Assembly (NCBI GenBank): GCA_963705525.1
Contig: CAVPJW010000002.1
Span: 1,426,001-1,490,000 of the forward strand
Length of the DNA: 64,000 nucleotides
Direction of reading: 5' to 3'
DNA from: CAVPJW01 sp963705525
Lineage (GTDB): Bacteria; Acidobacteriota; Vicinamibacteria; Vicinamibacterales; CAVPJW01
The notes below the pieces were generated by a model. That model was given only the letters and a program-made list of their open reading frames with translations. It made no database searches and was not told the DNA's origin. Shown one piece after another: positions 1 through 9,334 of this stretch. The translations under genes were made by a program, and so were the position numbers. Each line of letters opens with the position of its first letter. Position 1 is the first letter of the stretch.

Positions 1-1
1 G

Positions 2-727
2 CAGATCGATCTCGAGGACATGGATCGCGCGATCGACAAAAACACGCGACTCGTGTCGATGGCGCTCGTGTCCAACGTCAATGGCTACCTCCACAACGCG
101 CGGGCGATCAGCGATCTGGCCCACTCGCGTGGCGCCTACGTCTTCGCGGATATGGTGCAAGCCGTAGGCGCCATTCCGGTTGACGTCACGGCCATGGGTC
201 TCGACTTCGCGTCCACGGCCACGTACAAGTGGCTCATGGGCGAACGAGGCTTCGGGTATCTCTACGTCCGTGAGGATCTGCAGAACACCGTCGTGCCCAC
301 GACGAGGTATGGGCACCGGCAGATCGCCAACTTCGATCGCGTCGGGATGACGTGGGAGCCGCTCCCGGGCGCCGCACGGTATGAGACGGGCACGTTTCCA
401 AATGCGCTGGCTCTCTGCGCATCGGAATCGCTCCGCTACATCGAGAATCTCGGTCTGACCAACATCCGCGCCCACGCGCGCGAGCTGATGAGCCGCCTGC
501 AGAAGGAATTGCCGACGCGCGGCTACCCGTCGCTGACCCCGGAAGGGACCGAGACGCCCATCGCGGCCTTCCAGTTGAGCGATGCCGCCGCCACGACCAA
601 GAAGCTCAAGCAAGCCAACATCGCCGCAACGGTGATTCCGGCTGAAAAGCGTATGAGGCTCTCGGTCTCGGTCTTCAATACCCACGACGACATCGATCGC
701 CTGCTGAGCACCCTCTCGGCGACCTGA
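2..727 (+). CDS. Class V aminotransferase, 5'-truncated
   Basis: This is the C-terminal part of a pyridoxal-phosphate class V aminotransferase (the fold of cysteine desulfurases and isopenicillin N epimerase). The frame is open from base 2, so the gene begins outside the window. The segment TATYKWLMGERGFGYLYV carries the expected cofactor lysine (residue 76 of the visible part), and VFADMVQAVGAIPVDV upstream of it holds the aspartate that normally contacts the cofactor ring. The family is clear, but the substrate cannot be told from this half. It converges on the cupin gene of the amino-sugar cluster across a 94-bp gap. Confidence 0.85.
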   Translation, partial: QIDLEDMDRAIDKNTRLVSMALVSNVNGYLHNARAISDLAHSRGAYVFADMVQAVGAIPVDVTAMGLDFASTATYKWLMGERGFGYLYVREDLQNTVVPTTRYGHRQIANFDRVGMTWEPLPGAARYETGTFPNALALCASESLRYIENLGLTNIRAHARELMSRLQKELPTRGYPSLTPEGTETPIAAFQLSDAAATTKKLKQANIAATVIPAEKRMRLSVSVFNTHDDIDRLLSTLSAT

Positions 728-821
728 CGCAGATCACTGCGGATCAGTGTCGATCACTCGGGGCCGCAATCGACCATGTCGTCTGACTCGCCGTTCGCAA
801 TGTGCTTCGCAGCGAGGCGCG

Positions 822-1184
822 TCAGGAATCCCGATGGACGGTATCGGGTGAGAATGCGGGGAGGCAGATGGCGACGTATTCTGCGCCGCCGGCTTCAGGC
901 GTGCTGTAGCGGACCCACTCGCCCGGGTGAGTGATGACGGCCTGGCCGGCGCGCACGTCGAGCACACCGGCATCGTGTTCGACCCTCAACAGGCCGCCGA
1001 GCACCAGCGTAATCTCCTGAAAGTCCGGGCGCTGGCCCGGTTCCTCCCATCCTTGCGGCGAGACCATGCGCGCCAGGCTGATCTGGCGATCCCCGTTTAC
1101 GACCCGGCCGACAAATTCTTCGATCTGCTTCGGCTTCGTTCCGGCGGCTGGAATACTGACGGGCGCAGCGATGAGCGTGGGCAT
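822..1184 (-). CDS. Cupin-domain protein
   Basis: A 120-residue single-domain cupin. The segment from about residue 55 to 110 (EITLVLGGLLRVEH, then AGQAVITHPGEWVRYSTP) reads as the paired beta-strand motifs of a small cupin, with only part of the usual metal-binding histidine set. It is the last gene of a minus-strand cluster. Its ATG lies 11 bp after the stop of the SIS isomerase gene, so co-transcription is likely. Its role is probably sugar binding or isomerisation, or a regulatory accessory to amino-sugar use. That role is inferred from context only. Confidence 0.75.
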   Translation of the reverse strand: MPTLIAAPVSIPAAGTKPKQIEEFVGRVVNGDRQISLARMVSPQGWEEPGQRPDFQEITLVLGGLLRVEHDAGVLDVRAGQAVITHPGEWVRYSTPEAGGAEYVAICLPAFSPDTVHRDS

Positions 1185-1195
1185 GTCTGAAGACT

Positions 1196-2236
1196 CTATC
1201 GCGTCTCGGTAATCTTCGACAGCCCTCGAGGCGCATCGGGATTGAGGCCATTGGCGAGGCTCAGGTCGAGCGCCAACAGTTGTCCCGGCACGACGCTGAC
1301 GAGCGGCGAGAGCCACTCCGGAATTCCTTGCGGCAGCGGCAATGCCACGGTCGCGCGGGCCAGCATGTCGCTCCGCTCGGAAATGACCGCGACGGGCGCG
1401 CCGGTGTCGCCGGCAAGCGTGGCAGTCTCGTCGAGCTCGTCGAACACCCGCGGACCAGGGGCGACAACCAGCAGCGGCACGCTTCGGTCGAGCATCGCTC
1501 GCGGGCCATGATAGAAATCCGCGGACGAATACCCGTCCGCCATGATGCCGGCGGCCTCTTTCAACTTCAGCGTGATTTCGAATGCGGTCGAGAGATTGTA
1601 GCCACGGCCGACGACAATCATCCGCGTCCGTCCTATCAGTGAGCGCGCTGCCGGGGCGCGGCCCTCGTTCAGGTCGATAGCCTTTCCCACGAGCTCCGGA
1701 ATCTTTTTCAGGTCGTGCCACGGCTCTTCGCTCTTCCGCATCGCCGCGCTCAGCATGGCGAGCGCCATGAGTTGGGCCGTGTAGGTCTTGGTGGCCGCGA
1801 CGGACTGCTCGACGCCGGCTCGAAGTGGGAAGACGAGTTCTGCCGTCGCAGCCAGCGGCGAACGTGTCTCGTTCACGACTGCAACCGTAACCGCGCCCTG
1901 CCGACGGGCTTCGGCAAGAACAGCGATGACATCCGGCGAACGGCCTGACTGACTGATGCCGATGACCAGCGCCTCGGCCATCGCCGGCGCCGCATGGTAG
2001 TGAGTGAAGAGCGACGGCGTCGCCAGCGCCGCCAGCAGGGCATTCTCGATTCCGAGAAGGTACTGACCGTACCGCGCCGCGTTGTCCGACGACCCTCGGG
2101 CCGCGAGCACGCCGAACCGTACACCACGTCGCGAGATCGCGGCGGCTATGGATTCCGCGTCCGCGCGTCCCGCCTCCAGCAGCTGGCGCAGGATCTCCGG
2201 CTGCTCTCGGAGCTCCGTTTCGAAGCGGGTGGTCAT
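1196..2236 (-). CDS. SIS-domain sugar-phosphate isomerase/deaminase (AgaS/GlmS-isomerase type)
   Basis: 346 residues with two SIS domains, about the length of NagB-II/AgaS-type glucosamine-6-phosphate deaminases and of the isomerase half of GlmS. Hallmarks are AARGSSDNAARYGQYLL near the N-terminus, VIGISQSGRSPDVI in the first SIS domain, and VGRGYNLSTAFEITLKLKEA in the second. The glutamine amidotransferase domain of GlmS is absent, which favours a catabolic deaminase over synthesis. It would turn glucosamine-6-phosphate into fructose-6-phosphate and ammonia in the cytoplasm. It lies 21 bp downstream of the deacetylase gene. Confidence 0.85.
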   Translation of the reverse strand: MTTRFETELREQPEILRQLLEAGRADAESIAAAISRRGVRFGVLAARGSSDNAARYGQYLLGIENALLAALATPSLFTHYHAAPAMAEALVIGISQSGRSPDVIAVLAEARRQGAVTVAVVNETRSPLAATAELVFPLRAGVEQSVAATKTYTAQLMALAMLSAAMRKSEEPWHDLKKIPELVGKAIDLNEGRAPAARSLIGRTRMIVVGRGYNLSTAFEITLKLKEAAGIMADGYSSADFYHGPRAMLDRSVPLLVVAPGPRVFDELDETATLAGDTGAPVAVISERSDMLARATVALPLPQGIPEWLSPLVSVVPGQLLALDLSLANGLNPDAPRGLSKITETR

Positions 2237-2257
2237 GACGATCGGACGGCGCCTGAC

Positions 2258-3229
2258 CTAGCGCCGTGCGCCTGACGGCGCATCGAGCGTCCGCGCCTTG
2301 CCGAGCTCCCGCCAGCCAATCAGCACGAACTGCTGGTCGCGCAGGAACTGCTGGAATTCGGGAGACTTCACCAGGTCCAGATCAGACTGGCGCCACGCGG
2401 CTCCCCAATCCGGATGATCCATCGTCGCACCACGCATCTCATCGTCGTCGTACGCGAGGTGCAGGATCAACTCGTACACGCCGGGAGCGAGCGGTGCGAG
2501 GAGCTTCTCGTAAGCGGAACGCCACTCGGACGGACCGACGCCTGGAGAGAGAGACACCACCTGATCGATGAGCGCGTCATCCATGGCGGCGGCAGACCAT
2601 GGAGAATCGCTGGCGCTTCGGTCGCCGGTCCGTTCGATCAAAAGCGGCAGGTCGTACGCGGGCCCGAGCCGACGGTAGACGTCAAAGAGCGCGGGCGATC
2701 GGAACAGCGTGCCCATGTGCGAGTCGAGATGCGAGAGCCGGATGCCGGCGGCGCGGGCCCATTCGATCTGTGCCCGGAGCTCTCGCTCCACTTCATTCGG
2801 CTGCGCCCGCTCGACCACGGTGGTTTCGATGAGAGGAAGATAGCCATTCTCGTCGACGAGGCTGGGCACCGCCTTTCCGCCACTGAGCGGACCCCACCGA
2901 AACGTGGTCCACTCACTGTTCACCGCCAGATGAATGCCGAGGTCCGCATCGGGATGGGCGCGGGCGAACTGCGCGACCTCCGGGAACCACGGACATGGCA
3001 CCAGGATGCTCGCAGACGTGACCCAGCGCTGTTCGAGCGCCTCGAACGTCGCCCGGTTCACAGAATGGGCCATGCCGAGGTCGTCGGCATGGAGCACGAG
3101 GAGGCGCGCAGTGGCCGGGTAGCCAAGGCGTTCCTGAACTGTCGCCGGCGTCTTCTGCGCCTGAACGAGCGGCGAAACATACACGAAGATGCTGCACATC
3201 GCCGCAAGCAACGATATCCGACGGTCCAT
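2258..3229 (-). CDS. Secreted ChbG/YdjC-family carbohydrate deacetylase
   Basis: 323 residues. The ATG at 3229 is chosen because AAGGAG stands 6 nt before it; an ATG seven codons further up lacks this. An N-terminal signal peptide is followed by a YdjC/ChbG domain opening with LVLHADDLGMAHSVN, the Asp-Asp metal site of the family, then DLGIHLAVNSEWTTFRWGPL and SHLDSHMGTLF supplying metal-binding histidines. Family members deacetylate chito-oligosaccharides. The signal peptide, unlike the cytoplasmic E. coli ChbG, suggests action outside the inner membrane. It sits between the ROK regulator and the isomerase. Confidence 0.85.
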   Translation of the reverse strand: MDRRISLLAAMCSIFVYVSPLVQAQKTPATVQERLGYPATARLLVLHADDLGMAHSVNRATFEALEQRWVTSASILVPCPWFPEVAQFARAHPDADLGIHLAVNSEWTTFRWGPLSGGKAVPSLVDENGYLPLIETTVVERAQPNEVERELRAQIEWARAAGIRLSHLDSHMGTLFRSPALFDVYRRLGPAYDLPLLIERTGDRSASDSPWSAAAMDDALIDQVVSLSPGVGPSEWRSAYEKLLAPLAPGVYELILHLAYDDDEMRGATMDHPDWGAAWRQSDLDLVKSPEFQQFLRDQQFVLIGWRELGKARTLDAPSGARR

Positions 3230-3256
3230 TTCAGTCTCCTTGGGAGGCATGCCGTC

Positions 3257-4498
3257 TCAAGTCGTCACGCGCGCCTCGCGCAACGTCTGGCGAATCCCGT
3301 TGCGCGCCTCGGTGGTCGCGACGAGGAGGCTTCCCCAGAGCGAGGCTTCCTCTCCCAGCGCCGACACGACGACCTCGCCCGGCGTGGGCACGATGCGGCC
3401 GACGATCCGCCGCACTTCATCAACGAGTGTCTTCGACTGGGCGAAGAGCGCGCCGCCCAGCACGATCAGTGACGGATCGAGCACGACGCTCAGATTCGCG
3501 GTCGCAATGCCCATCAGCGTCGCGGCTTCGTCGACAATCTTCCGCGCCCGCCGATCGCCCGCGCGCACGGCGTCGAACAGGCCGCCAATGCCCTTCTGCC
3601 CGCCATTGCGCGAGGCATCCGACCACCGTACGGCCAGCGCCTTCAAGCTCGCGAGTGCTTCGAGGCACCCCTGGGCGCCAAAGTCCACGTTCACGTACTC
3701 AGGACCCATGCACATGAGGGCCACTTCGCCCGCCAGAAAGTGATGACCGCGGTGGAGCTCGCCGCCGATGAGGATGCCGGCACCGATGCCGGTGCCCGCC
3801 ATGACAAACGCACACGTATCGTGGCCGCGCGCCGCGCCACGCCAGTGCTCGCCGAGCATCGCCAGATTGACGTCGTTCTCGACGATGACGGGCGCGCCCA
3901 GAGACCGGCGAAGCATCGCGGCCATCGGCACCTTGGACCAGCCCTTCAGATTCGGCGCGAGCGTCACGACGACCCCCTTGTCGTGATCGACCGCGCCCGG
4001 GGCACCGGCGCCAATCGCCAGCAGGCCGTCGAGCGGCACACGCGCTTCACGAAGCAGAGATTTCACCGACGAAGCGACCTTTGCCAGAAGGGACGCAGGC
4101 CCGACGCCGCGGGGCGTCGGCAGGACTGTCTGCCCGAGGCACTCGCCTCTCAGATCGGCGACGGCGAGACGCGTGCGCGTCGGACCCAGATCGATCCCCG
4201 CGACGAAGCCGTATCGAGCGTTGAATTCCATGAACGACGGGCGGCGACCGCCGCTCGACGGGCCGGTCCCGAGATCGCGCAGCAGGCCGCTGCCGATCAG
4301 ATGTGACGTCAGGCTGCCGACCGTCGGCGCCGACAGGCCCGTCGCATCGATGATTTCGGTTCGCGTGAACGGGCCGGGGCGCGTCATGGCCACGCCCAGA
4401 ATGCGTTCGAGGTTGAGGCTGCGCAGGTGCGCCGCGTGGCGCGCCTCGCTGTCGAGGCTCGAGCGGCGTATCAAGGATCCCGGTCCCGCGACGGCCAT
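3257..4498 (-). CDS. ROK-family transcriptional regulator (NagC/Mlc-like)
   Basis: 413 residues: an N-terminal winged helix (about residues 25-85, FTRTEIIDATGLSAPTVGSL) followed by a ROK sugar-kinase-like domain (AGIDLGPTRTRLAVADLRG; GAGAPGAVDHDKGVV; MAGTGIGAGILIGGELHRG). The zinc-site segment is changed: around VALMCMGPEYVNVDFGAQGCLEALAS the usual CxCGxxGCxE cysteine cluster is reduced to a GAQGCLE core. It is divergent from the GH2 gene and heads the deacetylase-isomerase-cupin genes. It is therefore a likely local repressor responding to an amino sugar or its phosphate. Confidence 0.88.
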   Translation of the reverse strand: MAVAGPGSLIRRSSLDSEARHAAHLRSLNLERILGVAMTRPGPFTRTEIIDATGLSAPTVGSLTSHLIGSGLLRDLGTGPSSGGRRPSFMEFNARYGFVAGIDLGPTRTRLAVADLRGECLGQTVLPTPRGVGPASLLAKVASSVKSLLREARVPLDGLLAIGAGAPGAVDHDKGVVVTLAPNLKGWSKVPMAAMLRRSLGAPVIVENDVNLAMLGEHWRGAARGHDTCAFVMAGTGIGAGILIGGELHRGHHFLAGEVALMCMGPEYVNVDFGAQGCLEALASLKALAVRWSDASRNGGQKGIGGLFDAVRAGDRRARKIVDEAATLMGIATANLSVVLDPSLIVLGGALFAQSKTLVDEVRRIVGRIVPTPGEVVVSALGEEASLWGSLLVATTEARNGIRQTLREARVTT

Positions 4499-4629
4499 CT
4501 TCGGAAAGGAGTTTACGAAAGTTCAAAGCTCCTTGGCAAATGGCCCCCGGCCGGGACCGAGCCAAAGTTTATGAAGCACTCTGATTAAGTCTTGCCAACG
4601 ACGCGTGCCGGACGCTACCCTCCTCGACA
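4499..4629. promoter_or_regulatory. Divergent promoter/operator region between ROK regulator and GH2
   Basis: This 131-bp gap separates two divergently transcribed operons that probably share a pathway. It carries two direct copies of GTTTAYGAA, at 4511-4519 and 4567-4575, 56 bp apart, in an AT-richer background than the flanking genes. The first sits in TTTACGAAAGTTCAAA, whose TTT...AAA ends recall NagC/Mlc-type ROK operators. No clear -35/-10 pair is visible. The operator assignment is inferred from position and spacing. Confidence 0.35.
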
Positions 4630-7296
4630 ATGCCGAGATGCGACTCGGAGGTTCGCGTGCCCGGCCGATCTGTGCGCTGGCGCCTCGGGCTCTCGGCGCT
4701 CGTGGTGCTGTCGTCGGTCTCGGTCGCGGACGCCTCGTCGAAACGGCCGCTCGATCAAGGGTGGCGGCTCGAGTCGTCTGCCAACGTGACGGCGAAGGGC
4801 GACCGCATATCGATGCCGGGCTTCAAAGCGGAGTCCTGGCAGGCGATCTCCGTCCCGAACACGGTCGTCGGCGCGCTGGTCGAGAGTGGCGTCTATCCCG
4901 ACCCGTACTTCGGGATGAACCTGCGCAAGATTCCGGGGACGACGTACCCCATCGGTGAGCGGTTCACACTCCTCCCAACGCCTCAGGACAGTCCGTTCCG
5001 CGTGTCGTGGTGGTACCGCGCCGAGTTCGACCTGCCCGACACGCTGGCCGGCCGGGCGCTCTCCCTTCATTTCGATGGCATCAACTACCGCGCGAATATC
5101 TGGGTGAACGGCCGTCACATCGCCAATGCTCGCGAGGTGGTGGGTGTGTTCCGCCGCTACGAGTTCGATGTGTCGCCGCTCCTGCACGTCGGCGGACGGA
5201 ATGCCGTCGCCGTCGAGGTCTTCGGACCCGAGCCTCACGATCTGTCGATCATGTGGGTCGATTGGAATCCGACGCCGCCTGACAAGAACATGGGCCTCTG
5301 GGGCGATGTGTACCTGACCGACAGCGGGCCCGTGGCCCTCCGTCACCCATATGTCACATCGAAGCTCGATCTGCCATCGCTCGACACGGCGCACCTGACT
5401 GTGAGCGCTGAAGTCTGGAACACCACTGACAAGGCCATTAAAGCGACGCTCCGCGGCGCCATCGAATCGATTCGCCTGTCGAAAGATGTGTCGCTCGCGC
5501 CCGGGGAGCACACCACCGTCACGTTTTCATCCAACGACGTGCGCGAGCTGAACGTGGCGCAGCCGCGGATCTGGTGGCCGTACCGCATGGGCGCGCAGCC
5601 GCTCTACACGCTTGCGTTGGACGTGGTGGCGAACGGTCAGCCGTCCGATCACACGGACGTGCGATTCGGCATCCAGCAAATCGACTCGGAGTTGACCAAG
5701 GAAGGCCATCGGCTATTCAAGGTGAACGGCAAACCCATTCTCGTCCGGGGGGGTGGCTGGGCATCGGACATGCTGCTTCGCCCCGCCTCGCGCGAACGGC
5801 TCGAGGCCGAGCTCAGATACACCCGTGAAATGGGGCTCAACACGATTCGCTTGGAAGGCAAGCTCGAAGGCGATCTCTTCTACGACCTCGCCGACGCGTA
5901 CGGCATCCTCGTCATGCCTGGCTGGTGCTGCTGCGATCAATGGGAGCAATGGGACAAGTGGGACGCTGAAGATCATCGCGTCGGACCCGAATCGCTCCGC
6001 GATCAGGCGCTGCGCCTGCGCAGTCATCCGAGCGTGATGGCATGGATGAACGGCAGCGACTTCCCTCCTCCAGCGGCGGTCGAAGGCGCATACCTGAAGG
6101 TGCTGGACGGGCTGCGCTGGTCGAAGCCGGTCCTCTCGAACGCCACGGATGCGCCGGGACCTGTGAGCGGACCGAGCGGGCTCAAGATGCGCGGCCCTTA
6201 CGACTACGTGCCACCGTCGTACTGGCTGACCGACACGAAGAACGGTGGCGCATTCGGTTTTGCCACCGAAATCGGACCTGGCGCCGCCGTTCCACCGCTC
6301 GAGAGCCTCAAAACGATGCTCCCGGCCGACAAGTTGTGGCCGATGAACGAATACTGGAAGTATCACGCGGGCGGCGACGAGTTCAAAGACATCCGCCTCT
6401 TCACCGCCGCGCTGGAAGGCCGCTACGGCGCGGCCACGAGCGCCGAGGACTTCGCCAGGAAGGCGCAGGCACTGACCTACGAAGGCCAGCGCGCGATGTT
6501 CGAAGGCTATGCGCGCAACAAGTACACGTCCACGGGTGTCATTCAATGGATGCTCAACAATGCCTGGCCGTCGATGATCTGGCACCTCTATGACTACTAC
6601 CTGCGGCCAGGCGGCGGCTACTATGGCACCCGGAAGGCCTGTGAGGTTCTTCACGTCCAGTATTCGTACGACGACCGTTCCATCACCATCGTCAACGATG
6701 GCCAACAGAGTTTCCAGGGCCTGAAGGTCAGCGCCACGTTGCTCGATCTCAATCTCACCCCTCGATTCACAGGCGACGCGGTCGTCGATGTCGGGCCGGA
6801 CGCGGTCGTCAGAACGCTCACGATTCCCGCTCCGGCCGATCTCACGACGACCTATTTCCTTCGGCTGGAGCTCCGCGACACAGACAACGCGGTGGTCAGC
6901 ACGAACTTCTACTGGCTCTCGACGCGAGACGACGAGCTCGAGTGGGACAAGACCGAGTGGTATTACACGCCGACGAAACAGCACGCCGATCTCACAGCGC
7001 TGACCCAACTGCCATCGACGACACTGACGGCCGCGCTCAGCTGTGACCCTGGCTTGTCGACGGGCGAACGCTGCAAGGCGACGATCTCCAACACCGGCAC
7101 GGCGCTCGCGTTCCAGGTACACATGAAGCTCATCGACCGCGGCACTGCAGAAGAAATCCTTCCGGTCTTCTGGGAGGACAACTACATCGCGCTCCTTCCC
7201 GGCGAAACACGGCAGATTCGCGTCGAGCTCTCCTCCAGCCACAGAGGCCTGGCGATTGAAGCCGAGGCCTGGAATGCGTCGCGCGTTCAAGAGTGA
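4630..7296 (+). CDS. Secreted GH2 exo-beta-D-glucosaminidase-like enzyme
   Basis: 888 residues with an N-terminal signal peptide and the GH2 layout: jelly-roll, immunoglobulin-like domain, TIM barrel, C-terminal beta domains. The segment VDWNPTPPDKNMGLWGDVYL is typical of the exo-glucosaminidase (CsxA) subgroup. The acid/base position reads NGSDFPPP with Asp477 instead of the Asn-Glu of most GH2 enzymes, and the nucleophile candidate is Glu547 in FATEIGPG. The 70-residue spacing is close to that of CsxA. It would release glucosamine from chitosan-type oligomers outside the cell. The stop overlaps the next gene's GTG start by 4 nt. Confidence 0.88.
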   Translation: MPRCDSEVRVPGRSVRWRLGLSALVVLSSVSVADASSKRPLDQGWRLESSANVTAKGDRISMPGFKAESWQAISVPNTVVGALVESGVYPDPYFGMNLRKIPGTTYPIGERFTLLPTPQDSPFRVSWWYRAEFDLPDTLAGRALSLHFDGINYRANIWVNGRHIANAREVVGVFRRYEFDVSPLLHVGGRNAVAVEVFGPEPHDLSIMWVDWNPTPPDKNMGLWGDVYLTDSGPVALRHPYVTSKLDLPSLDTAHLTVSAEVWNTTDKAIKATLRGAIESIRLSKDVSLAPGEHTTVTFSSNDVRELNVAQPRIWWPYRMGAQPLYTLALDVVANGQPSDHTDVRFGIQQIDSELTKEGHRLFKVNGKPILVRGGGWASDMLLRPASRERLEAELRYTREMGLNTIRLEGKLEGDLFYDLADAYGILVMPGWCCCDQWEQWDKWDAEDHRVGPESLRDQALRLRSHPSVMAWMNGSDFPPPAAVEGAYLKVLDGLRWSKPVLSNATDAPGPVSGPSGLKMRGPYDYVPPSYWLTDTKNGGAFGFATEIGPGAAVPPLESLKTMLPADKLWPMNEYWKYHAGGDEFKDIRLFTAALEGRYGAATSAEDFARKAQALTYEGQRAMFEGYARNKYTSTGVIQWMLNNAWPSMIWHLYDYYLRPGGGYYGTRKACEVLHVQYSYDDRSITIVNDGQQSFQGLKVSATLLDLNLTPRFTGDAVVDVGPDAVVRTLTIPAPADLTTTYFLRLELRDTDNAVVSTNFYWLSTRDDELEWDKTEWYYTPTKQHADLTALTQLPSTTLTAALSCDPGLSTGERCKATISNTGTALAFQVHMKLIDRGTAEEILPVFWEDNYIALLPGETRQIRVELSSSHRGLAIEAEAWNASRVQE

Positions 7297-8663
7297 TAGG
7301 CTCACCGAACCATTCCGTGACGGTCGACCAGCCCACCGCTCATCCGGCTCGACTCAAGCGCACCCTGACACTCTGGGACCTGGTGTTCTACGGCATCGTC
7401 CTCATTCAGCCGACCGCCCCGATGGGCATTTTCGGCGTGGTCAGTCAGGAGGCGCGAGGACACGTTGTCACCACGATCCTGATCGGCATGTTCGCCATGC
7501 TGCTGACGGCCGTGAGCTACGGCCGCATGGCGCGCGCGTATCCGTCGGCGGGTTCGGCGTTCACGTACGTCGGGCAGGAGCTGCACCCCTCGCTGGGCTA
7601 CATCACCGGGTGGGGCATGCTGATGGACTACGTGCTCAATCCGATCATCTGCACGATCTGGTGCAGCAAGGCCGCGATGAACATCCTCCCTGGCCTGCCC
7701 TATGCCGGTTGGGTGACATTTTTCGCGGCGCTCTTCACCGTGCTCAACCTTCGCGGCATCAAGGCCAGCGCGCGCACAAACGAGGTGTTGGCAGTGGCCA
7801 TGTCCGTCGTCGTGGTGCTGTTCCTGGTGTCCGCGCTGCGGTACATCCTGGGCCTTCACCTTGGTCAGGCGGACCTGACCAGGCCGTTCTATGATCCGGC
7901 GACCTTCTCGCTTCCGGTCGTGCTGACCGGAGCGTCGATCGCGTGCCTCACCTACATTGGTTTCGACGGCATCTCGACGCTGTCCGAGGAGGTCGACAAT
8001 CCGCGGCGCAACATTCTGCTTGCGACCGTGCTCACCTGTCTGATCACCGGCGTTCTCGCTTCGTTGGAAGTCTATGCGGCGCAGCTCGTGTGGGGCGACT
8101 GGAAGGGCTTTCCCGACGTTGACACGGCGTTCGTGAGTGTGGCGGGCAAGGCGGGTGGAGTCATCTTGTTTCAGGTCGTCAACTTCACTCTGCTCGTCGC
8201 GAATTTCGGTTCGGGCGCGACGGCTCACCTCGGCGCGGCGCGGCTGCTCTACGGGATGGGTCGCGAAGACGCACTGCCGCGTTCATTCTTCGGCGTAATC
8301 GATGCTAGACGAAGCATTCCACGAAACAACGTGCTGCTCGTCGGCGCGATCGCGCTCGTGGGCGGACTGACGCTGACCTACCAGTTCGGGGCGGAGATGC
8401 TGAACTTCGGAGCATTTCTCGCATTCATGGGTGTCAACCTGGCCTCGCTGTTCAGATATTGGGTGCGAGCCGAGAAGCGCCGTCTGAGCGACCTTGTGCT
8501 GCCGCTCCTCGGATTCCTGATCTGCTTCTACTTGTGGTTTCACCTTCGGTGGCCGGCCAAGATGTGGGGCGGCTTGTGGCTGGGCGCCGGTATTCTGTAC
8601 GGCGCGATCAAGACCCGGGGGTTCCGCAAGAACCTCGTGTCATTTTCATTGCCACCCGAATAG
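7293..8663 (+). CDS. APC-superfamily permease
   Basis: 456 residues with about 12 hydrophobic segments. The start GTG overlaps the GH2 stop (GTGA), indicating translational coupling. The segment VLIQPTAPMGIFGVVSQEARG in TM1, ARAYPSAGSAFTYVGQEL, and IGFDGISTLSEEVDNPRRN identify the amino acid-polyamine-organocation family. Coupling to a glucosaminidase makes uptake of an amino compound released nearby plausible, but APC carriers normally move amino acids or amines, so the substrate is uncertain. Confidence 0.88.
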   Translation: MIGSPNHSVTVDQPTAHPARLKRTLTLWDLVFYGIVLIQPTAPMGIFGVVSQEARGHVVTTILIGMFAMLLTAVSYGRMARAYPSAGSAFTYVGQELHPSLGYITGWGMLMDYVLNPIICTIWCSKAAMNILPGLPYAGWVTFFAALFTVLNLRGIKASARTNEVLAVAMSVVVVLFLVSALRYILGLHLGQADLTRPFYDPATFSLPVVLTGASIACLTYIGFDGISTLSEEVDNPRRNILLATVLTCLITGVLASLEVYAAQLVWGDWKGFPDVDTAFVSVAGKAGGVILFQVVNFTLLVANFGSGATAHLGAARLLYGMGREDALPRSFFGVIDARRSIPRNNVLLVGAIALVGGLTLTYQFGAEMLNFGAFLAFMGVNLASLFRYWVRAEKRRLSDLVLPLLGFLICFYLWFHLRWPAKMWGGLWLGAGILYGAIKTRGFRKNLVSFSLPPE

Positions 8664-8693
8664 GCCGGCCTCGCCACCTCTCAGGAGATACCC

Positions 8694-9212
8694 ATGCGAA
8701 CTCCCCACCGGCCGACAATCGGACTGAACGTTTGTCTCATCCTTGTCACGACGTTCCTTCTCTCTGCAGAATCGAGTCGAGCCGCCATGAGCCAGGAACT
8801 GACGATCGATCGACGCTCATACGACCTGGGCATCATCGCGGCGTTTTCCGAAGTGGTTGGCGCCGGCGTCAAGAAGCTCGCGCTGAGCGATGTCATGGCT
8901 CCGGAGGCATTGGACGCGCTGATTGACGATGCGCGGCAGATCGCGACGCGGAACGGCGTCGAGCTGTTCCGCGAACCGAATCTCATCGTGACGGATCTCT
9001 TCCCCGCCGATGTCGCGACGGGCAAACATGTGCTGCTCATCTACAAGGGCGGCACAACGCTCGGCGAGTACCTTGCACTCAAAGCCGACAAGGCGCGGCT
9101 CGAAAAGGCCGGGCAGTACAGCGGGCCGGCCCGACTCGAGATTGCGCGCCGTTTCGGTCGTCTCCTCAGCTACCCCGATCAGAAGATCGATCAGCTGCTG
9201 AAGGCCCGCTGA
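8694..9212 (+). CDS. Conserved-looking secreted protein, function unknown
   Basis: 172 residues, ATG preceded by AGGAGAT. A signal peptide of about 30 residues (hydrophobic core LNVCLILVTTFLLSAESS) leads into a compact mixed alpha/beta region with no family I recognise. It contains NLIVTDLFPADVATGKHVLL and ends in a basic helix. It lies 30 bp after the permease and may belong to the same transcript. The helices and lack of cysteines suggest a periplasmic or extracellular small domain. Confidence 0.6.
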   Translation: MRTPHRPTIGLNVCLILVTTFLLSAESSRAAMSQELTIDRRSYDLGIIAAFSEVVGAGVKKLALSDVMAPEALDALIDDARQIATRNGVELFREPNLIVTDLFPADVATGKHVLLIYKGGTTLGEYLALKADKARLEKAGQYSGPARLEIARRFGRLLSYPDQKIDQLLKAR

Positions 9213-9247
9213 ACGTTCGCTCCCCTCCACCAGCCCGCGGTGCGGAC

Positions 9248-9253
9248 TATAAT
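9248..9253 (+). promoter_or_regulatory. Candidate -10 box for the amidohydrolase gene
   Basis: A perfect TATAAT stands 81 bp before the GTG start of the amidohydrolase, in the 122-bp gap after the small secreted protein. No recognisable TTGACA lies 16-18 bp upstream, so the call depends on the -10 alone. Confidence 0.3.
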
Positions 9254-9334
9254 TCCGTTCGCAGCAATTCACGGGACGCAATCGCAATCTTGCGAATCAT
9301 GACGACCGGACGCGCGTCCGTAAGGAGATGTGAC

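Noticed and set aside
2414..3472. 352-codon plus-strand frame across the ChbG and ROK genes
   Set aside because: Spans two clear minus-strand genes and their intergenic gap; no motifs.
5713..7305. 530-codon frame opposite the GH2 gene
   Set aside because: High-GC antisense frame with no motif, fully covered by a well-supported enzyme on the other strand.
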